A stretch of DNA of 64,000 bases from NCBI RefSeq assembly GCF_023061185.1, contig NZ_JAKGAK010000016.1, positions 1 to 64,000 on the forward strand, read 5' to 3'. Every line of letters starts with the position of its first letter. Position 1 is the stretch's first letter. The DNA is from Chromohalobacter beijerinckii (GTDB lineage: Bacteria; Pseudomonadota; Gammaproteobacteria; Pseudomonadales; Halomonadaceae). A program made the position numbers and the translations under genes. Shown in pieces: positions 36,303 through 46,138 of the stretch. The notes beneath the pieces are model-generated. The model had not been told where the DNA came from, ran no database searches, and saw only the letters and a program-made list of their open reading frames with translations.

Positions 36303-37247
36303 TCAAATACTGACCAGCGATTCCCACCAGCGGGTGAGGGTGCGTTGCCAACCGGGGGTGTCGTTGGCGTCCTCGCGGGTCTCGTTGAGGTAGACCGTGG
36401 CGGTGAGTCCGGCGGAGAGTTTGACGTCGTCGGGCAGGTGGTCGAACTCGATGCGTACGGGAATGCGCTGCGAGAGTCGCACCCAGTCGAACGAGGCATG
36501 CACTGCGGCGAGTCCGCTGTTCTGGTTGCTCAGGCTGTTGTCGGAGATGCCGCGTGCGTAGCTGTCGACGTGCCCCCAGATGGGGGTGTCATTAGACATC
36601 AGTTTTACCCGGGCCGGGGCACCGATGTGTACGTCGTCAAGCTTGGTTTCCTCGAAATAGCCCAGTGCATAGAAGCTATTGGCGTCGACCAGCGTCAGCG
36701 CATCCTCGCCTGCCGAGACGTATTGTCCCGGGCGTAGCAGCAGGTTGGTGACATAGCCATCTACCGGCGCCCGGACGGTAGCGCGCTTGAGGTCCAACTG
36801 CGCTTGCTCGACCTCGACTTTGGCCTGCTCGACCTCGGCCTGGGCGGTTGCCAGGGAGAAGCGCGCATCGTCCTTGTTCTCTTGGGAGACATAGTCCTTG
36901 AGCTTCTGGCGGCGGGCATTGGCCGCGCGGGCCTCGTCGCGCTGCTGCTGTAGGCGGTTCAGGTTGGCGCGCGCGTTGTCCAGCGCCAACTGATAGCGCT
37001 GGCGATCGATGGTGAACAATACCTCGCCGGCCTCGACGTAGTCGTTGTCCTCAGCTTGCAAGTTCTCGACCAGGCCGGCGACATCGGTGCCCAGATTGAC
37101 CACATCGGCCCGGATGCGACCATCGCGTGTCCAGGGGTCGTGCATGTAGTGCTGCCAGATCTGCGCGATGGCGACGACGGCCAGGGCGAGTATCACGAGA
37201 GTCAGCAGCGGTCGCATGATCTTGCGAACGCTTGCGGGTAGGGTCAT
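36303..37247 (-). CDS. HlyD-family efflux adaptor, AaeA-like
   Basis: The 314-residue membrane-fusion protein has one N-terminal helix (LLTLVILALAVVAIAQIW), a biotinyl-lipoyl segment (DVVNLGTDVAGLVENLQ), a coiled-coil hairpin rich in Gln/Glu/Ala (about residues 85-150) and the TVRAPVDGYVTNLLLRPGQYVSAG segment. It links the inner-membrane FUSC protein to the periplasm, as AaeA does for aromatic-acid export. The ATG at 37247 has a GAGG site. It follows the DUF1656 gene by four bases. Confidence 0.88.
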   Translation of the reverse strand: MTLPASVRKIMRPLLTLVILALAVVAIAQIWQHYMHDPWTRDGRIRADVVNLGTDVAGLVENLQAEDNDYVEAGEVLFTIDRQRYQLALDNARANLNRLQQQRDEARAANARRQKLKDYVSQENKDDARFSLATAQAEVEQAKVEVEQAQLDLKRATVRAPVDGYVTNLLLRPGQYVSAGEDALTLVDANSFYALGYFEETKLDDVHIGAPARVKLMSNDTPIWGHVDSYARGISDNSLSNQNSGLAAVHASFDWVRLSQRIPVRIEFDHLPDDVKLSAGLTATVYLNETREDANDTPGWQRTLTRWWESLVSI

Positions 37248-37251
37248 AACC

Positions 37252-37479
37252 TCATCCTTCCTTTGGAGGCGCGATCGGTAGGGCGCCGGCGAGGGCGAGC
37301 ACCGACCACAACAACAGGGCGTAGAGTGCGATGTCCACGAGCACCGGTTGCCAGAACCAGTGATAGACACCCAGGCGCGTGAACACGCGCCGCAGCAGTA
37401 GATAGAGGCCGAGCGTGACGAGAACGGGAACGGCCAGTGGCGGTATCAGAAAACCGAGAAACGTCCATTCAGCGAACAT
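37252..37479 (-). CDS. DUF1656 small membrane protein, AaeX-like
   Basis: The 75-residue protein with two helices (FLGFLIPPLAVPVLVTLGLY and VLVDIALYALLLWSVLALAG) matches AaeX/DUF1656, the small partner found with AaeAB efflux pumps. It overlaps the FUSC gene end by 11 bases and has a GGAG site. The order here is FUSC, DUF1656, HlyD. Confidence 0.88.
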   Translation of the reverse strand: MFAEWTFLGFLIPPLAVPVLVTLGLYLLLRRVFTRLGVYHWFWQPVLVDIALYALLLWSVLALAGALPIAPPKEG

Positions 37480-39568
37480 GTGGCGTCTCCTGCCGGATGG
37501 GCGCCTCGTGGCGGTCGTGCGAGGCGGTTTGGGGCGCGTCGTCGGCTTGGGCCTCCAACGTGACGCCGGGCGCCTCACGCATGAGATGCCCCAGCATGGC
37601 GATTTCCCCCGCCGTGGCGACGGAGAGCTGGGGCGCGTGATAAAAGCGATCGACCCAGTCGCGGGCCTGATCGGCAAGCTCGTGCCAGACCTCGGGCGAG
37701 TGGTGTCGCCGCGCGACCAGGCGCTGGCCGATATCGTCCAACCAGGCCTCGAGCTCCCGGCGATGCGGCGCGAGATCCTCGCGCAGCCGCCGGATGCGCC
37801 ACACGCACAAGGCGAGGGCATGCAGGTCGACGGCTTCGCGCAGCGTGTCATCCGTACCGCCTAAAGCGACGATGCGCCCTAGCCGGTCGTAGAGGCGGCT
37901 TTCCAGACGCGCCCGATTGGGTAACGCGGGCTCGCGCATCAAGCGCGCCACGCCTTGCCAATAGGCGCCGAGCAGGGTGCGGATACGCTCGGCGGGCGAG
38001 CGCTGGCGCATCAGTGCATAGGTGAACATCGCCGTGGTGGTGCCGATCACCGAGGCGAGACCGCCGTTGATGTAGGTCGCGGGCGCGAAGCTGTAAGTGC
38101 TGTGCAGATTCAAAAGCGTCATTAGCGTGACGGCCCCGGAGAGCCCCATGGCTGCCCAGCGGGGACGCGTCGTGAGCAGCGTGCCGACCATCACCGGGAT
38201 GCCGATGGCGATGGCCAGCAGCGGAAAGCCACTAATGATTGGGAAGATCAGAAACAGCAGTATGCCGCCCAGCGTGACGGCGGCGAGCGTGCCCCACAGG
38301 AACTGGTAGACCACCGCGGCGGGGTTGGGCGCCTTGGCGAACAGCATGGTGAAAACGCCCAGCAGCATCATCGCCAGATAGCCGGATTGCCAACCGCTGT
38401 GTATCCAGAACAGGCCCAGCAACTCGAAGGCGACGAAGACGCGCAGGGCGTTGAAGCGGGCGACGAAGTGCTCGTTGTGCGTGGTGCGGGTACGCTTTTC
38501 TCGCGGCAAGGTGTGCACCTTGGCCGAGGCCGGGTCGTTCAGTGCATGGCGCAGGCGCCGGCCGTGCTGGAGCAGGCCGAGCACCTCCCCGAGACGTTGG
38601 CGGACCAGCTCGGCGCGCACCCGGCTGCGGGGGCTCACGCGCTCCGGGTCCCACGCGAAATCCGGCAGCGTCAGTTTTTCCAGCGGCTCGCCGGCCGGCT
38701 GTTCGGCGATGGTGGCAAGCAGCGGCGCGGCATGCGCGTTCAATTGCGCCAGCCAGTGCTCGCCGTCCTCGCAGGCGCGCAGGTAGTCGAGGGCGGTTTC
38801 CAGTTCGCGGATGGCCGTGATCAGCGCCAGGCTGTCACTGGCGAAGCGGTCCAGCGCGGGAATGAAACGACTCAAGCGCCGGGTTTCCAGGCGGGTGAGA
38901 CCGCGTAGCTTCTCGAACTGCTGATAGTCGCCGAGCAGCGCCTTGAGACGTGCGTCCTGCGTCGCGCGGGGGCGTGGGCTGTCCAGGGTGGCCAGGGTTT
39001 CCTCGGCGGCGCGTTTCAGGAATCCGGAGAGCGCCTCGGGGAGCGCCCGGCTCCCGAAACGCGGTGCGATGAGCAGGTGCATCAAGACGCCGCAGCCGAT
39101 GCCCAGTGCGGTTTCCGTAAAGCGCCCCAGCGCGATGGTCCAGATGTCCTCGACTCCCGTACCGAGGGCGGTCAACGACACCAGCGTGGCGGTATACCCG
39201 CTGAGCATCATCACGTAGCCCAGGTATTCGTCCTGCTCGAGCATCACCCAATACATGCAGAACGCCAGCCAGGCGCCGGAGAACAGCAGATATAACATCG
39301 GCTGCTGGCCGAAGAACGCGATCAGTACCAAGCCGGCGATGGCGCCGAACAGGGTGCCGAAGAAGCGTGCCACGCCACGCCCGATGATGATGCCGATGGG
39401 CGGCGTGCCGCCGGTGAACATTACCGGCTGCAGGGTGACGATCATCACCGCGAGGATGGCCCAGGCGGGCTGGTACAAGTCCAGCCGCAACGCCAGGAAC
39501 AGTGCCAGCCAGACGGCCAGTACCGTGCGTAACGCCAATAGCCAATGATCGGTGGAAATGCGCAGCAT
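37469..39568 (-). CDS. FUSC-family inner-membrane efflux protein, AaeB-like
   Basis: The 699-residue protein has two sets of about five to six helices (residues 1-170 and 370-530) separated by a soluble helical domain, the FUSC architecture. LRLDLYQPAWAILAVMIVTLQPV at the start and RPRWAAMGLSGAVTLMTLLN in the second half fit AaeB. With the downstream DUF1656 and HlyD genes it forms a pump likely to export aromatic carboxylic acids or related toxic anions. No LysR regulator adjoins it. Confidence 0.9.
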   Translation of the reverse strand: MLRISTDHWLLALRTVLAVWLALFLALRLDLYQPAWAILAVMIVTLQPVMFTGGTPPIGIIIGRGVARFFGTLFGAIAGLVLIAFFGQQPMLYLLFSGAWLAFCMYWVMLEQDEYLGYVMMLSGYTATLVSLTALGTGVEDIWTIALGRFTETALGIGCGVLMHLLIAPRFGSRALPEALSGFLKRAAEETLATLDSPRPRATQDARLKALLGDYQQFEKLRGLTRLETRRLSRFIPALDRFASDSLALITAIRELETALDYLRACEDGEHWLAQLNAHAAPLLATIAEQPAGEPLEKLTLPDFAWDPERVSPRSRVRAELVRQRLGEVLGLLQHGRRLRHALNDPASAKVHTLPREKRTRTTHNEHFVARFNALRVFVAFELLGLFWIHSGWQSGYLAMMLLGVFTMLFAKAPNPAAVVYQFLWGTLAAVTLGGILLFLIFPIISGFPLLAIAIGIPVMVGTLLTTRPRWAAMGLSGAVTLMTLLNLHSTYSFAPATYINGGLASVIGTTTAMFTYALMRQRSPAERIRTLLGAYWQGVARLMREPALPNRARLESRLYDRLGRIVALGGTDDTLREAVDLHALALCVWRIRRLREDLAPHRRELEAWLDDIGQRLVARRHHSPEVWHELADQARDWVDRFYHAPQLSVATAGEIAMLGHLMREAPGVTLEAQADDAPQTASHDRHEAPIRQETPHVR

Positions 39569-39773
39569 AACGATATCCGGCCCCGGCCGAGCGGCCGAGG
39601 CGATCAGGGAAAAGGTCAGATAAATATTAGTCTGCGAATTATCTCAGTCCGTGCGACATTTGTCTAATGGGTCAGGCTCACGGTAGCCGGCGCCCCCTGG
39701 AAATTTCATCCAGCGCCCTCATCTTTCTTCCTAATCAGACACCGACTCATATTCCCGCGATCAGGAGGACGCC

Positions 39774-40307
39774 ATGAGCTTCCAAGGCGAACAGTATCCC
39801 GGCGTGCAGACGCCGTCGGCCGAAACGCAGGGCTTTCGCTTCAATCACACCATGCTGCGGGTGAAGGACCCTGAGCGCTCGCTGGCCTTCTATTCGCGGG
39901 TCTTCGGCATGCGCGTGCTGCGCAAGCTCGACTTCCCGGAAATGCAGTTCACGCTCTACTTCCTCGCCAATCTCGGCGATGACGAGGACGTGCCGGAGGA
40001 TCCGGCCGAGCGCAACGCCTATACCTTCGCGCAGAAGGGCATTCTCGAGCTGACCCACAATTGGGGCACCGAAGACCAGGAAGGTTTCGCCTACCACGAC
40101 GGTAACGCCGAGCCCCAGGGTTTCGGGCATATCTGCTTCTCGGTGCCGGATCTTCCCGCTGCGGTGGCGTGGTTCGACGCCAACCAGGTCGAATTCAAGA
40201 AGCGCCCGGAAGACGGCAAGATGAAGGACGTTGCCTTCGTTAAAGACCCCGATGGCTATTGGATCGAGGTCGTTCAGCCTGAGCTTTCCAAAGGCTTGGG
40301 GCAGTAA
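39774..40307 (+). CDS. gloA: Lactoylglutathione lyase (glyoxalase I)
   Basis: The 177-residue enzyme turns the hemithioacetal of methylglyoxal and glutathione into lactoylglutathione. It has the glyoxalase I pattern FNHTMLRVKDPERSLAFYSRVFGM, metal-binding Glu in GILELTHNWGTE, His in GFGHICFSVPD and Glu in GYWIEVVQP. The insert after residue 65 and the length of about 175 match the longer zinc-type enzymes seen in pseudomonads and eukaryotes. A classic terminator follows. Confidence 0.93.
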   Translation: MSFQGEQYPGVQTPSAETQGFRFNHTMLRVKDPERSLAFYSRVFGMRVLRKLDFPEMQFTLYFLANLGDDEDVPEDPAERNAYTFAQKGILELTHNWGTEDQEGFAYHDGNAEPQGFGHICFSVPDLPAAVAWFDANQVEFKKRPEDGKMKDVAFVKDPDGYWIEVVQPELSKGLGQ

Positions 40308-40329
40308 GCCACGCGGTCGCATGAACCTG

Positions 40330-40360
40330 AAAACCCGATGCCAACGCATCGGGTTTTTTA
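40330..40360 (+). terminator. Intrinsic terminator of gloA
   Basis: A 12-bp stem, AAAACCCGATGC with GCATCGGGTTTT, a 4-base loop and a following T-run form a textbook terminator 22 bases after the gloA stop. Confidence 0.92.
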
Positions 40361-40498
40361 TATGCTAAGGAATGTGGATGGCGGAGATATTACGTTGAAA
40401 GTACGCAAGAGGCGCTTGATGCGGGAACCGTTTGCCTCGGGTAACGTCTGATGAAGGTGTTTGGCAAGGAACTCCCACCTTCTTGGTAGAGAAGCCCT

Positions 40499-42154
40499 AT
40501 GATGGATCGACGGACCTTACTCAAGCGCTCGCTGGCCTTGGCGGCCTTTTATGGACTGCCCGCCGCGCCGCTGCTGGCGGCGACGCGCGACATGCCCGAG
40601 ATCGCCGATGGCGAGCCCAGCGACTTCAGCTTCGAATGGTTGCAGCGCCTGGCCAAGGAAATGGCCAATTCCAGCTATCAAAACAACGTACGCGAGTTGC
40701 CCCCTACGCTCGCGAATATGACCCCGCAGGATTACAACGCCATCGGCTACGATGCCGGGCACTCGCTGTGGCATGACCTGGATGGCAAGCTCGACGTGCA
40801 GTTCTTCCACGTCGGCATGGGCTTCAATCAACCTGTGCGCATGTACGCCCTCGACCCGGATTCCCGACGCGCTCGCGAGATCCACTTCGATCCGTCGCTA
40901 TTCCGTTATGACAAGGCAGACGTCGACGTCTCTCAGTTCGAGGACGAAGAGACGCTGGGTTTTGCCGGTTTCCGTGTCTTCAAAGCGCCTTCGCTCACCG
41001 AGCGCGATATCGTCTCCTTTTTGGGGGCAAGTTATTTCCGCGCCGTGGATGACACCTACCAATACGGTATTTCGGCACGCGGTCTGGCGGTCAATACCTT
41101 TGCCGAATCAACGAAGGAAGAATTCCCCACCTACACGCGCTTCTGGCTGGAGACGCCGGCCCAGGATAGCACCACCTTTACCGCCTATGCCCTGCTCGAC
41201 TCGCCCAAGGTGGCCGGTGCCTATCGCTTCGTCATCCACTGCGAGGCAGAGCGCGTGGTCATGGAGATCGACAAGCACCTCTATCCGCGTGAGGCTATCG
41301 AACAGTTGGGAATCGCGCCGATGACCAGCATGTTCAGTTGCGGCACGCACCAGCGACGCATGTGCGACACCATTCATCCGCAGATTCACGATTCCGACCG
41401 TTTGACGATGTGGCGCGGTAACGGTGAATGGGTCTGCCGGCCGCTCAACAATCCGCCGGTATTGCAGTACAACGCCTTCGCCGACGATGCACCCAAAGGC
41501 TTCGGGTTGTTGCAGACCGAGCGTGATTTCGACGCCTATGAAGATGTAATCGGCAATTACCATGAGCGTCCCAGTCTCTGGGTCGAGCCACGAAATGACT
41601 GGGGGGCGGGCGAACTTCAGATGATGGAGATCCCCACCACTGGCGAAACCATGGACAACGTAGTGGCGTTCTGGAAACCCAGCAAAGCCGTCGAGCCGGG
41701 GGATTCATTGAATTTCGCGTACCGTCTTTACTGGAGTGCACAGCCGCCGGTCACCACGGATCTTGCGCGTATACGCGCAACCCGCAGCGGCATGGGGGGC
41801 TTCACCGAAGGCTGGGCGCCCGGCGAGCACTATCCTGAGGAGTGGGCGCGGCGCTTCGCGGTGGATTACGTGGGCGGCGACATCCTGCGTATTGCCAAGA
41901 ATGGGCCCCCGATCATGGCGCAGCTGGAAGTATCGCGCGGCAAGACGAGCGACATTCAGATTTTCCAGGTCGAAGAGTTCGAGGGTATCCGTGTGATTTT
42001 CGACTGGTATCCCACGGAGGATTCGGTCGATCCCATCGACATGAGAATGGTCCTTGAAGGCGACGGCGACACTCTGAGCGAAACTTGGCTCTATCAGTAC
42101 TTCCCGCCACCCCCGGATCAGCGCGAGCACCCGCCGCATCCGCTCGATGACTGA
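40499..42154 (+). CDS. opgD: Periplasmic glucan biosynthesis protein OpgD/OpgG family
   Basis: The 551-residue protein acts in making osmoregulated periplasmic glucans. The N-terminus is a twin-arginine signal ([20 protein letters not shown]), as in OpgD and unlike Sec-exported OpgG. The beta-sandwich domain begins at [18 protein letters not shown] and contains [24 protein letters not shown] and [10 protein letters not shown], both strongly conserved. No opgH partner is in view, so the glucosyltransferase is encoded elsewhere. The ATG at 40502 is an equal alternative start. Confidence 0.92.
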   Translation: MMDRRTLLKRSLALAAFYGLPAAPLLAATRDMPEIADGEPSDFSFEWLQRLAKEMANSSYQNNVRELPPTLANMTPQDYNAIGYDAGHSLWHDLDGKLDVQFFHVGMGFNQPVRMYALDPDSRRAREIHFDPSLFRYDKADVDVSQFEDEETLGFAGFRVFKAPSLTERDIVSFLGASYFRAVDDTYQYGISARGLAVNTFAESTKEEFPTYTRFWLETPAQDSTTFTAYALLDSPKVAGAYRFVIHCEAERVVMEIDKHLYPREAIEQLGIAPMTSMFSCGTHQRRMCDTIHPQIHDSDRLTMWRGNGEWVCRPLNNPPVLQYNAFADDAPKGFGLLQTERDFDAYEDVIGNYHERPSLWVEPRNDWGAGELQMMEIPTTGETMDNVVAFWKPSKAVEPGDSLNFAYRLYWSAQPPVTTDLARIRATRSGMGGFTEGWAPGEHYPEEWARRFAVDYVGGDILRIAKNGPPIMAQLEVSRGKTSDIQIFQVEEFEGIRVIFDWYPTEDSVDPIDMRMVLEGDGDTLSETWLYQYFPPPPDQREHPPHPLDD

Positions 42155-42262
42155 TCGTTCGACATCGCCGAGGGGGTGGTCGTCTAGAAATCGCACTCAC
42201 ATAAAATAGTGTTATCATGCTGGCCGCTCCCAATAAAAACCAATTAGGCAAGGAGAACTGGC

Positions 42263-43231
42263 ATGAACGCATCACCCTCTCTGGCTACCCGCAGTACGCG
42301 TGCCGTACTGCTCGGCGCTTGTCTGGCCGCCGCCCCGCTGGGGATGGCGCAGGCTCAGGACGATACCACCGAGGTGCGCTTTTCGGTGCCGCCGTGGCCG
42401 GGGGTCACGGTAAAGACCGAACTCGCCGCGCAACTGCTGGAAACGCTGGGGTACTCCCCGCAGCAGGAACAGCTCGGCACCACCATCACCTATCAGGCGC
42501 TCAACGAAAATGAGCTCGACGCCTTCCTGGCGGGCTGGTTGCCAGCGCAACAAGGCATGTACGACACCGCCATGGAAAAAGGCACTTTGGTTGATCTGGG
42601 CAATAACGTCGACGGCGCACGCATCGGCTTCGCGGTGCCGCGTTATGTGGCCGAGGCCGGCGTGACCTCCGCCGAGGATCTCGACACGCCGGAAAACGCT
42701 GAGCGTTTCGGCCGCACGGTGTATTCCATCGAGACCGGCACGGGTATGAGCGAACAGCTCAACGCCGGCGTCGACAGCGACACATACGGCCTGGGCGACT
42801 GGGAACTATCAGAGACCTCCACACCGGGCATGCTGGGCGCCGCCGATAGCGCTATCAACAACCAGGAGTGGATCGTCTTCGCCGGTTGGACGCCGCACTG
42901 GATGAACATCAAGTATGACCTCGCCTACCTCGATGACCCCAAAGATCTATGGGGTGAAGACGGCGGCCGCAGCGATGTGCGCACCTTGGTCACGAAGGAA
43001 TTTTCCGAGGCGCACCCCAACGCCACCAAGTTGCTCGATCAGTTGGACTTCACCGCCGACGACCAGAGCGACATGATCCGCCGCTACGATCAGGACGAAA
43101 TGCCCAAGGACGAAGCCGCCATCGCCTGGATGCACGATAACGCCGACAAGGTGGAAGGCTTCCTGGATGGCGTCACCACTCGCGACGGCGAGCCCGCCTG
43201 GCCGGTGGTGAAAAAAGCGTTCGATCTTTAA
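42263..43231 (+). CDS. Glycine betaine/proline-type ABC substrate-binding protein (ProX-like), orphan
   Basis: The 322-residue periplasmic protein has a signal peptide (ending GMAQAQ) and an OpuAC domain with PPWPGVTVKTELAAQLLETLGY, the helix start NELDAFLAGWLPAQQGM and WIVFAGWTPHWMN, tryptophans of the kind that form the cation cage for betaine. No permease or ATPase adjoins it, so it must share a transporter encoded elsewhere or act as a sensor. A terminator follows. This agrees with a halophilic lifestyle. Confidence 0.88.
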   Translation: MNASPSLATRSTRAVLLGACLAAAPLGMAQAQDDTTEVRFSVPPWPGVTVKTELAAQLLETLGYSPQQEQLGTTITYQALNENELDAFLAGWLPAQQGMYDTAMEKGTLVDLGNNVDGARIGFAVPRYVAEAGVTSAEDLDTPENAERFGRTVYSIETGTGMSEQLNAGVDSDTYGLGDWELSETSTPGMLGAADSAINNQEWIVFAGWTPHWMNIKYDLAYLDDPKDLWGEDGGRSDVRTLVTKEFSEAHPNATKLLDQLDFTADDQSDMIRRYDQDEMPKDEAAIAWMHDNADKVEGFLDGVTTRDGEPAWPVVKKAFDL

Positions 43232-43252
43232 TCACGCGTGACAAAATGCGAC

Positions 43253-43290
43253 ACGCAAAAGGGCGGTGCCACGGCATCGCCCTTTTGCGT
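43253..43290. terminator. Terminator after the ProX-like gene
   Basis: A 13-bp stem, ACGCAAAAGGGCG with CGCCCTTTTGCGT, lies between the ProX-like gene and the convergent metal-binding protein gene, and could serve both. Confidence 0.8.
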
Positions 43291-43303
43291 TTTCGGGATG
43301 GGC

Positions 43304-44287
43304 TTAGTCGTCGAGGGCTTGCGTCAGCTTATCGACGTTGTGCTTGAACATGCCGAGGTAAGTGCTGGCCTCGCCGTCGCTGGCCAGGGCGCCGGCGTAG
43401 AGCGTGCCGCCGATGGCGACGCCGGTTTCGTCCGCGAGTTGTTCGAGTAAGGCGGGGCTGGTCATGTTTTCCAGGAACAGCGCCTTGACGTCGCGTTTCT
43501 GGATTTGTTCGATCAGTTTGGCCATATCGGCGGCGCTGGGCTCGGCGGCCGTGGAAAGGCCTACTGGGGAGAGAACGTCCAGCCCATAGGCGTTGGCGAA
43601 ATAGCCGAAGGCATCGTGGTTGGTGATCAGCACGCGATTGGCCTCGGGAATCTCGCCGATCCGCTGGTGCACCTTGGCATCCAAGGCGTCGATGGCCTCG
43701 ATGTATTGCCCGGCATTGTCCCGATAGTCAGCAGCGTGCGCGGGGTCCGCTTCGACGAGCGCGTCGCGGATGTTCTCCACGTACTGCTTGCCGTTTTGCA
43801 GGTCCTGCCAGGCATGCGGGTCTTCCGGGCCATGATCGTCGCCATGGCTATGATCGTGGTCATGGTCATGGTCATGGTCGTGGCCGGTATCATGGTCGTG
43901 CCCATGCCCTTCATGGCCATGGTCGTGTGCCGTACGCTCTTCGTCGAAGCTCAGGGCGTCGATGCCTTGGCTGGCGACAACGATCGGCCCCTCATAGCCG
44001 CTGGCTTCCACCAGGCGGTCCAGCCAGCCTTCGAAATGCAGGCCGTTGACGACGAACAGATCCGCCTCACCGACGGCGCGGGCATCGGTAGGGCTGGGCG
44101 AGAAGACGTGGGCGTCGCCGTCCGGGCCGACCAGCGTGGTGACGTCGACATGCTCACCGCCGACTTCCTCGACCATATCACCGAGAATGCTGAAGCTGGC
44201 GACCACATTCATCGGCGCCTCGGCGCGCGCTGTGCTGGAAAGCGTCAGGGCGGCGGCGCCGAGGAGTAACGTCAAAGACTTGGACAT
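43304..44287 (-). CDS. Zn/Mn-type ABC transporter substrate-binding protein with His-rich loop
   Basis: The 327-residue cluster A-I protein has a signal peptide (ending TARAEAP), a first metal ligand His in GDAHVFSPSP, NGLHFEGWLDRLVEASGY, a His/Asp-rich loop at about residues 121-153, DPHAWQDLQNG and NHDAFGYFANAYGL, and a C-terminal GGTLYAGALA. The His-rich loop favours zinc, while the C-terminal segment is common in manganese binders, so the metal is uncertain. It is the last gene of an operon with an ATPase and permease. The start at 44287 has an AGAGGGA site. Confidence 0.88.
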   Translation of the reverse strand: MSKSLTLLLGAAALTLSSTARAEAPMNVVASFSILGDMVEEVGGEHVDVTTLVGPDGDAHVFSPSPTDARAVGEADLFVVNGLHFEGWLDRLVEASGYEGPIVVASQGIDALSFDEERTAHDHGHEGHGHDHDTGHDHDHDHDHDHSHGDDHGPEDPHAWQDLQNGKQYVENIRDALVEADPAHAADYRDNAGQYIEAIDALDAKVHQRIGEIPEANRVLITNHDAFGYFANAYGLDVLSPVGLSTAAEPSAADMAKLIEQIQKRDVKALFLENMTSPALLEQLADETGVAIGGTLYAGALASDGEASTYLGMFKHNVDKLTQALDD

Positions 44288-44336
44288 GCAGATTCCCTCT
44301 TGTCGATAAATAAGCCGGTCGGGCGTAAGGCGCTCA

Positions 44337-45248
44337 TTACGGCGTACAAGTGTTCTCGTCTGTTTCCAACGGTGTGGCGCGACGGCGCAGACGTGCCAGC
44401 AGGCTGCCGTGGTGACCGCATAGCGCAGAGGCGAGATAGGCAATGCCGGCGACTAGGATGATGCATGGGCCGGAGGGCAGGCCCAGATGGTATGAGACCA
44501 GCAAGCCGCCGGTGCTCGAGACCATGGCGATGAGGATCGCCAGCCCGATCAAGCCCTCGAGCCGTTGCGACCAGAAGCGCGCAGTGGTGGCGGGCAGCAT
44601 CATCAGTCCCACCGCCATTAGCGTACCCAGCGTCTGAAACCCAGCCGTCAGGTTGAGCACCATCAGTCCCAGGAAAACGCCGTGTACCAAGCCGCCACGA
44701 ATGCCCTGGCCGCGCAGGAAGAGCGGATCGAGGCATTCGACCACCAGCACACGAAAGATCAGTGCCATGACCAGCAGTGTGGCGCTGGCCACCGAGGCGA
44801 TCAGCCATAGCGCGGTGTCATCGATGGCAAGGATCGAGCCGAACAGCACGTGGGTGAGATCGACGCTACTACCGCGCAGCGAGACCAGCATCACCCCCAG
44901 CGCCAGGGAAATCAGATAGAAACTGGCCATCGCTGAGTCTTCGCGGTGGCCGGTCATGCGCGACACGCTGCCCGCCAAACCGGCCACCAACAAGCCCGCG
45001 ACCAGGCCGCCGAGGCTCATCGCGGGCAGCGAGAAGCCCGCCAGCACGAAGCCCAGTGCCACGCCTGGCAGTACCGCGTGGGCCATGGCGTCGCCCACCA
45101 AGCTCATGCCGCGCAGCATCAGGAACACGCCCAGCGGGGGTGCGGCCAACGACAGCGCCAAACCGCCGACCAGGGCGCGGCGCATGAAAGCGTAGTCGGT
45201 CAGCGGGGCGACGAGCCACGCATCCAGCGTGGTCAATAGGTCGAGCAT
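44337..45248 (-). CDS. Zn/Mn-type ABC transporter permease
   Basis: The 303-residue ABC-3 family membrane protein has eight to nine helices, with MLRGMSLVGDAMAHAVLPGVALGFVL near the start and LMAVGLMMLPATTARFW in the C-terminal half. It forms the channel for the metal importer. Its start overlaps the ATPase end by 16 bases, so translation is coupled. Confidence 0.9.
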   Translation of the reverse strand: MLDLLTTLDAWLVAPLTDYAFMRRALVGGLALSLAAPPLGVFLMLRGMSLVGDAMAHAVLPGVALGFVLAGFSLPAMSLGGLVAGLLVAGLAGSVSRMTGHREDSAMASFYLISLALGVMLVSLRGSSVDLTHVLFGSILAIDDTALWLIASVASATLLVMALIFRVLVVECLDPLFLRGQGIRGGLVHGVFLGLMVLNLTAGFQTLGTLMAVGLMMLPATTARFWSQRLEGLIGLAILIAMVSSTGGLLVSYHLGLPSGPCIILVAGIAYLASALCGHHGSLLARLRRRATPLETDENTCTP

Positions 45249-45976
45249 GGCGGGACATCCGGCAAATTCAGAGAAATAAAGGGCGCATGGGCATGGCGAC
45301 GCGCCGGTGCATGATGGCGTTCGAGCAGCGTCTCGGGTTCGACCCACTGGCCGTGTCCGCCAGCCAGCAACAAGACGCAATTGGCCAACTGCGCCAATTG
45401 TTCCATGTCATGCAAAACCACGATCACCGTGGCGCCAGCACTGGCCATCTCGCGTAGGGTGTCGCAGAGGATTTCCACGGTATGCGTATCGACGTTGGCG
45501 AACGGCTCGTCGAGGAGCAGCAATTCCGCCTCCTGCATCAGCGTGCGACCGAGTAGCGCCCGCTGACGCTGGCCGCCGGAAAGCTCACCGAGCGGACGGT
45601 GTGCCAGGCCGCTCAGCCCCAGGCGCTGCATGATGGTGTGCATGCGCCGGTAATCCTGCGGCCCGTAGCGCTTGAAGGTGCCATGAGTGGGCCAGCAGCC
45701 ACTGAGCATCAACTCTTCGACACTCATCGGAAAGGTCAAATCCAACGCCAGTTGCTGCGGTAGCCAGGCGCGGCGCTCCTTGGGCATGGAACAATGCACC
45801 TGGCCGGAAAGCGGCGACAGCAATCCCATGATGGCCTGGATCAAGGTGCTCTTGCCGGCCCCGTTAGCGCCGACCAGCGCGGTGATCGCGCCATCCTCGA
45901 ATGTCCCGCTGATATTCTCCAGCACCGTGCGCCCGCCTTGAGCGAGGGTCAGCGCCTCGAGGCTCAAGCGACTCAT
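45233..45976 (-). CDS. Zn/Mn-type ABC transporter ATP-binding protein
   Basis: The 247-residue ATPase has Walker A GANGAGKST, signature LSGGQRQRALLGRTL and Walker B LLLLDEPFANVD. It has a C-terminal tail with several histidines (ERHHAPARRHAHAPF). The ATG at 45976 overlaps the stop of the upstream 46-residue gene by four bases; the longer open frame upstream is not ATPase-like. Confidence 0.9.
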   Translation of the reverse strand: MSRLSLEALTLAQGGRTVLENISGTFEDGAITALVGANGAGKSTLIQAIMGLLSPLSGQVHCSMPKERRAWLPQQLALDLTFPMSVEELMLSGCWPTHGTFKRYGPQDYRRMHTIMQRLGLSGLAHRPLGELSGGQRQRALLGRTLMQEAELLLLDEPFANVDTHTVEILCDTLREMASAGATVIVVLHDMEQLAQLANCVLLLAGGHGQWVEPETLLERHHAPARRHAHAPFISLNLPDVPPCSTY

Positions 45977-46113
45977 GCAAAGACTCCCATGGCCCACGCC
46001 ACGGCCAACCACAACAGGCCCAGCGGCAGCAGTGCCAAAAGCACGCGGCGCCCGGCGCCCATCGACATCAGTGAAAAGTGACAAGGCCCATCCGGGCGGT
46101 GACGATGTGACAT
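45973..46113 (-). CDS. 46-residue His-containing membrane protein at the head of the metal ABC operon
   Basis: A strong AAAGGAG site precedes an ATG at 46113. The 46-residue product starts MSHRHRPDGPCHFSLMSMGA and ends in one helix (RRVLLALLPLGLLWLAVAWA). Its TGA stop overlaps the ATG of the ATPase (ATGA), so the two genes are translationally coupled. The N-terminus carries three His and one Cys, able to bind metal. I do not recognise a family. It is probably a small accessory of the importer. Confidence 0.75.
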   Translation of the reverse strand: MSHRHRPDGPCHFSLMSMGAGRRVLLALLPLGLLWLAVAWAMGVFA

Positions 46114-46138
46114 AACAACTCCTTTGAATGCCGAGGAG

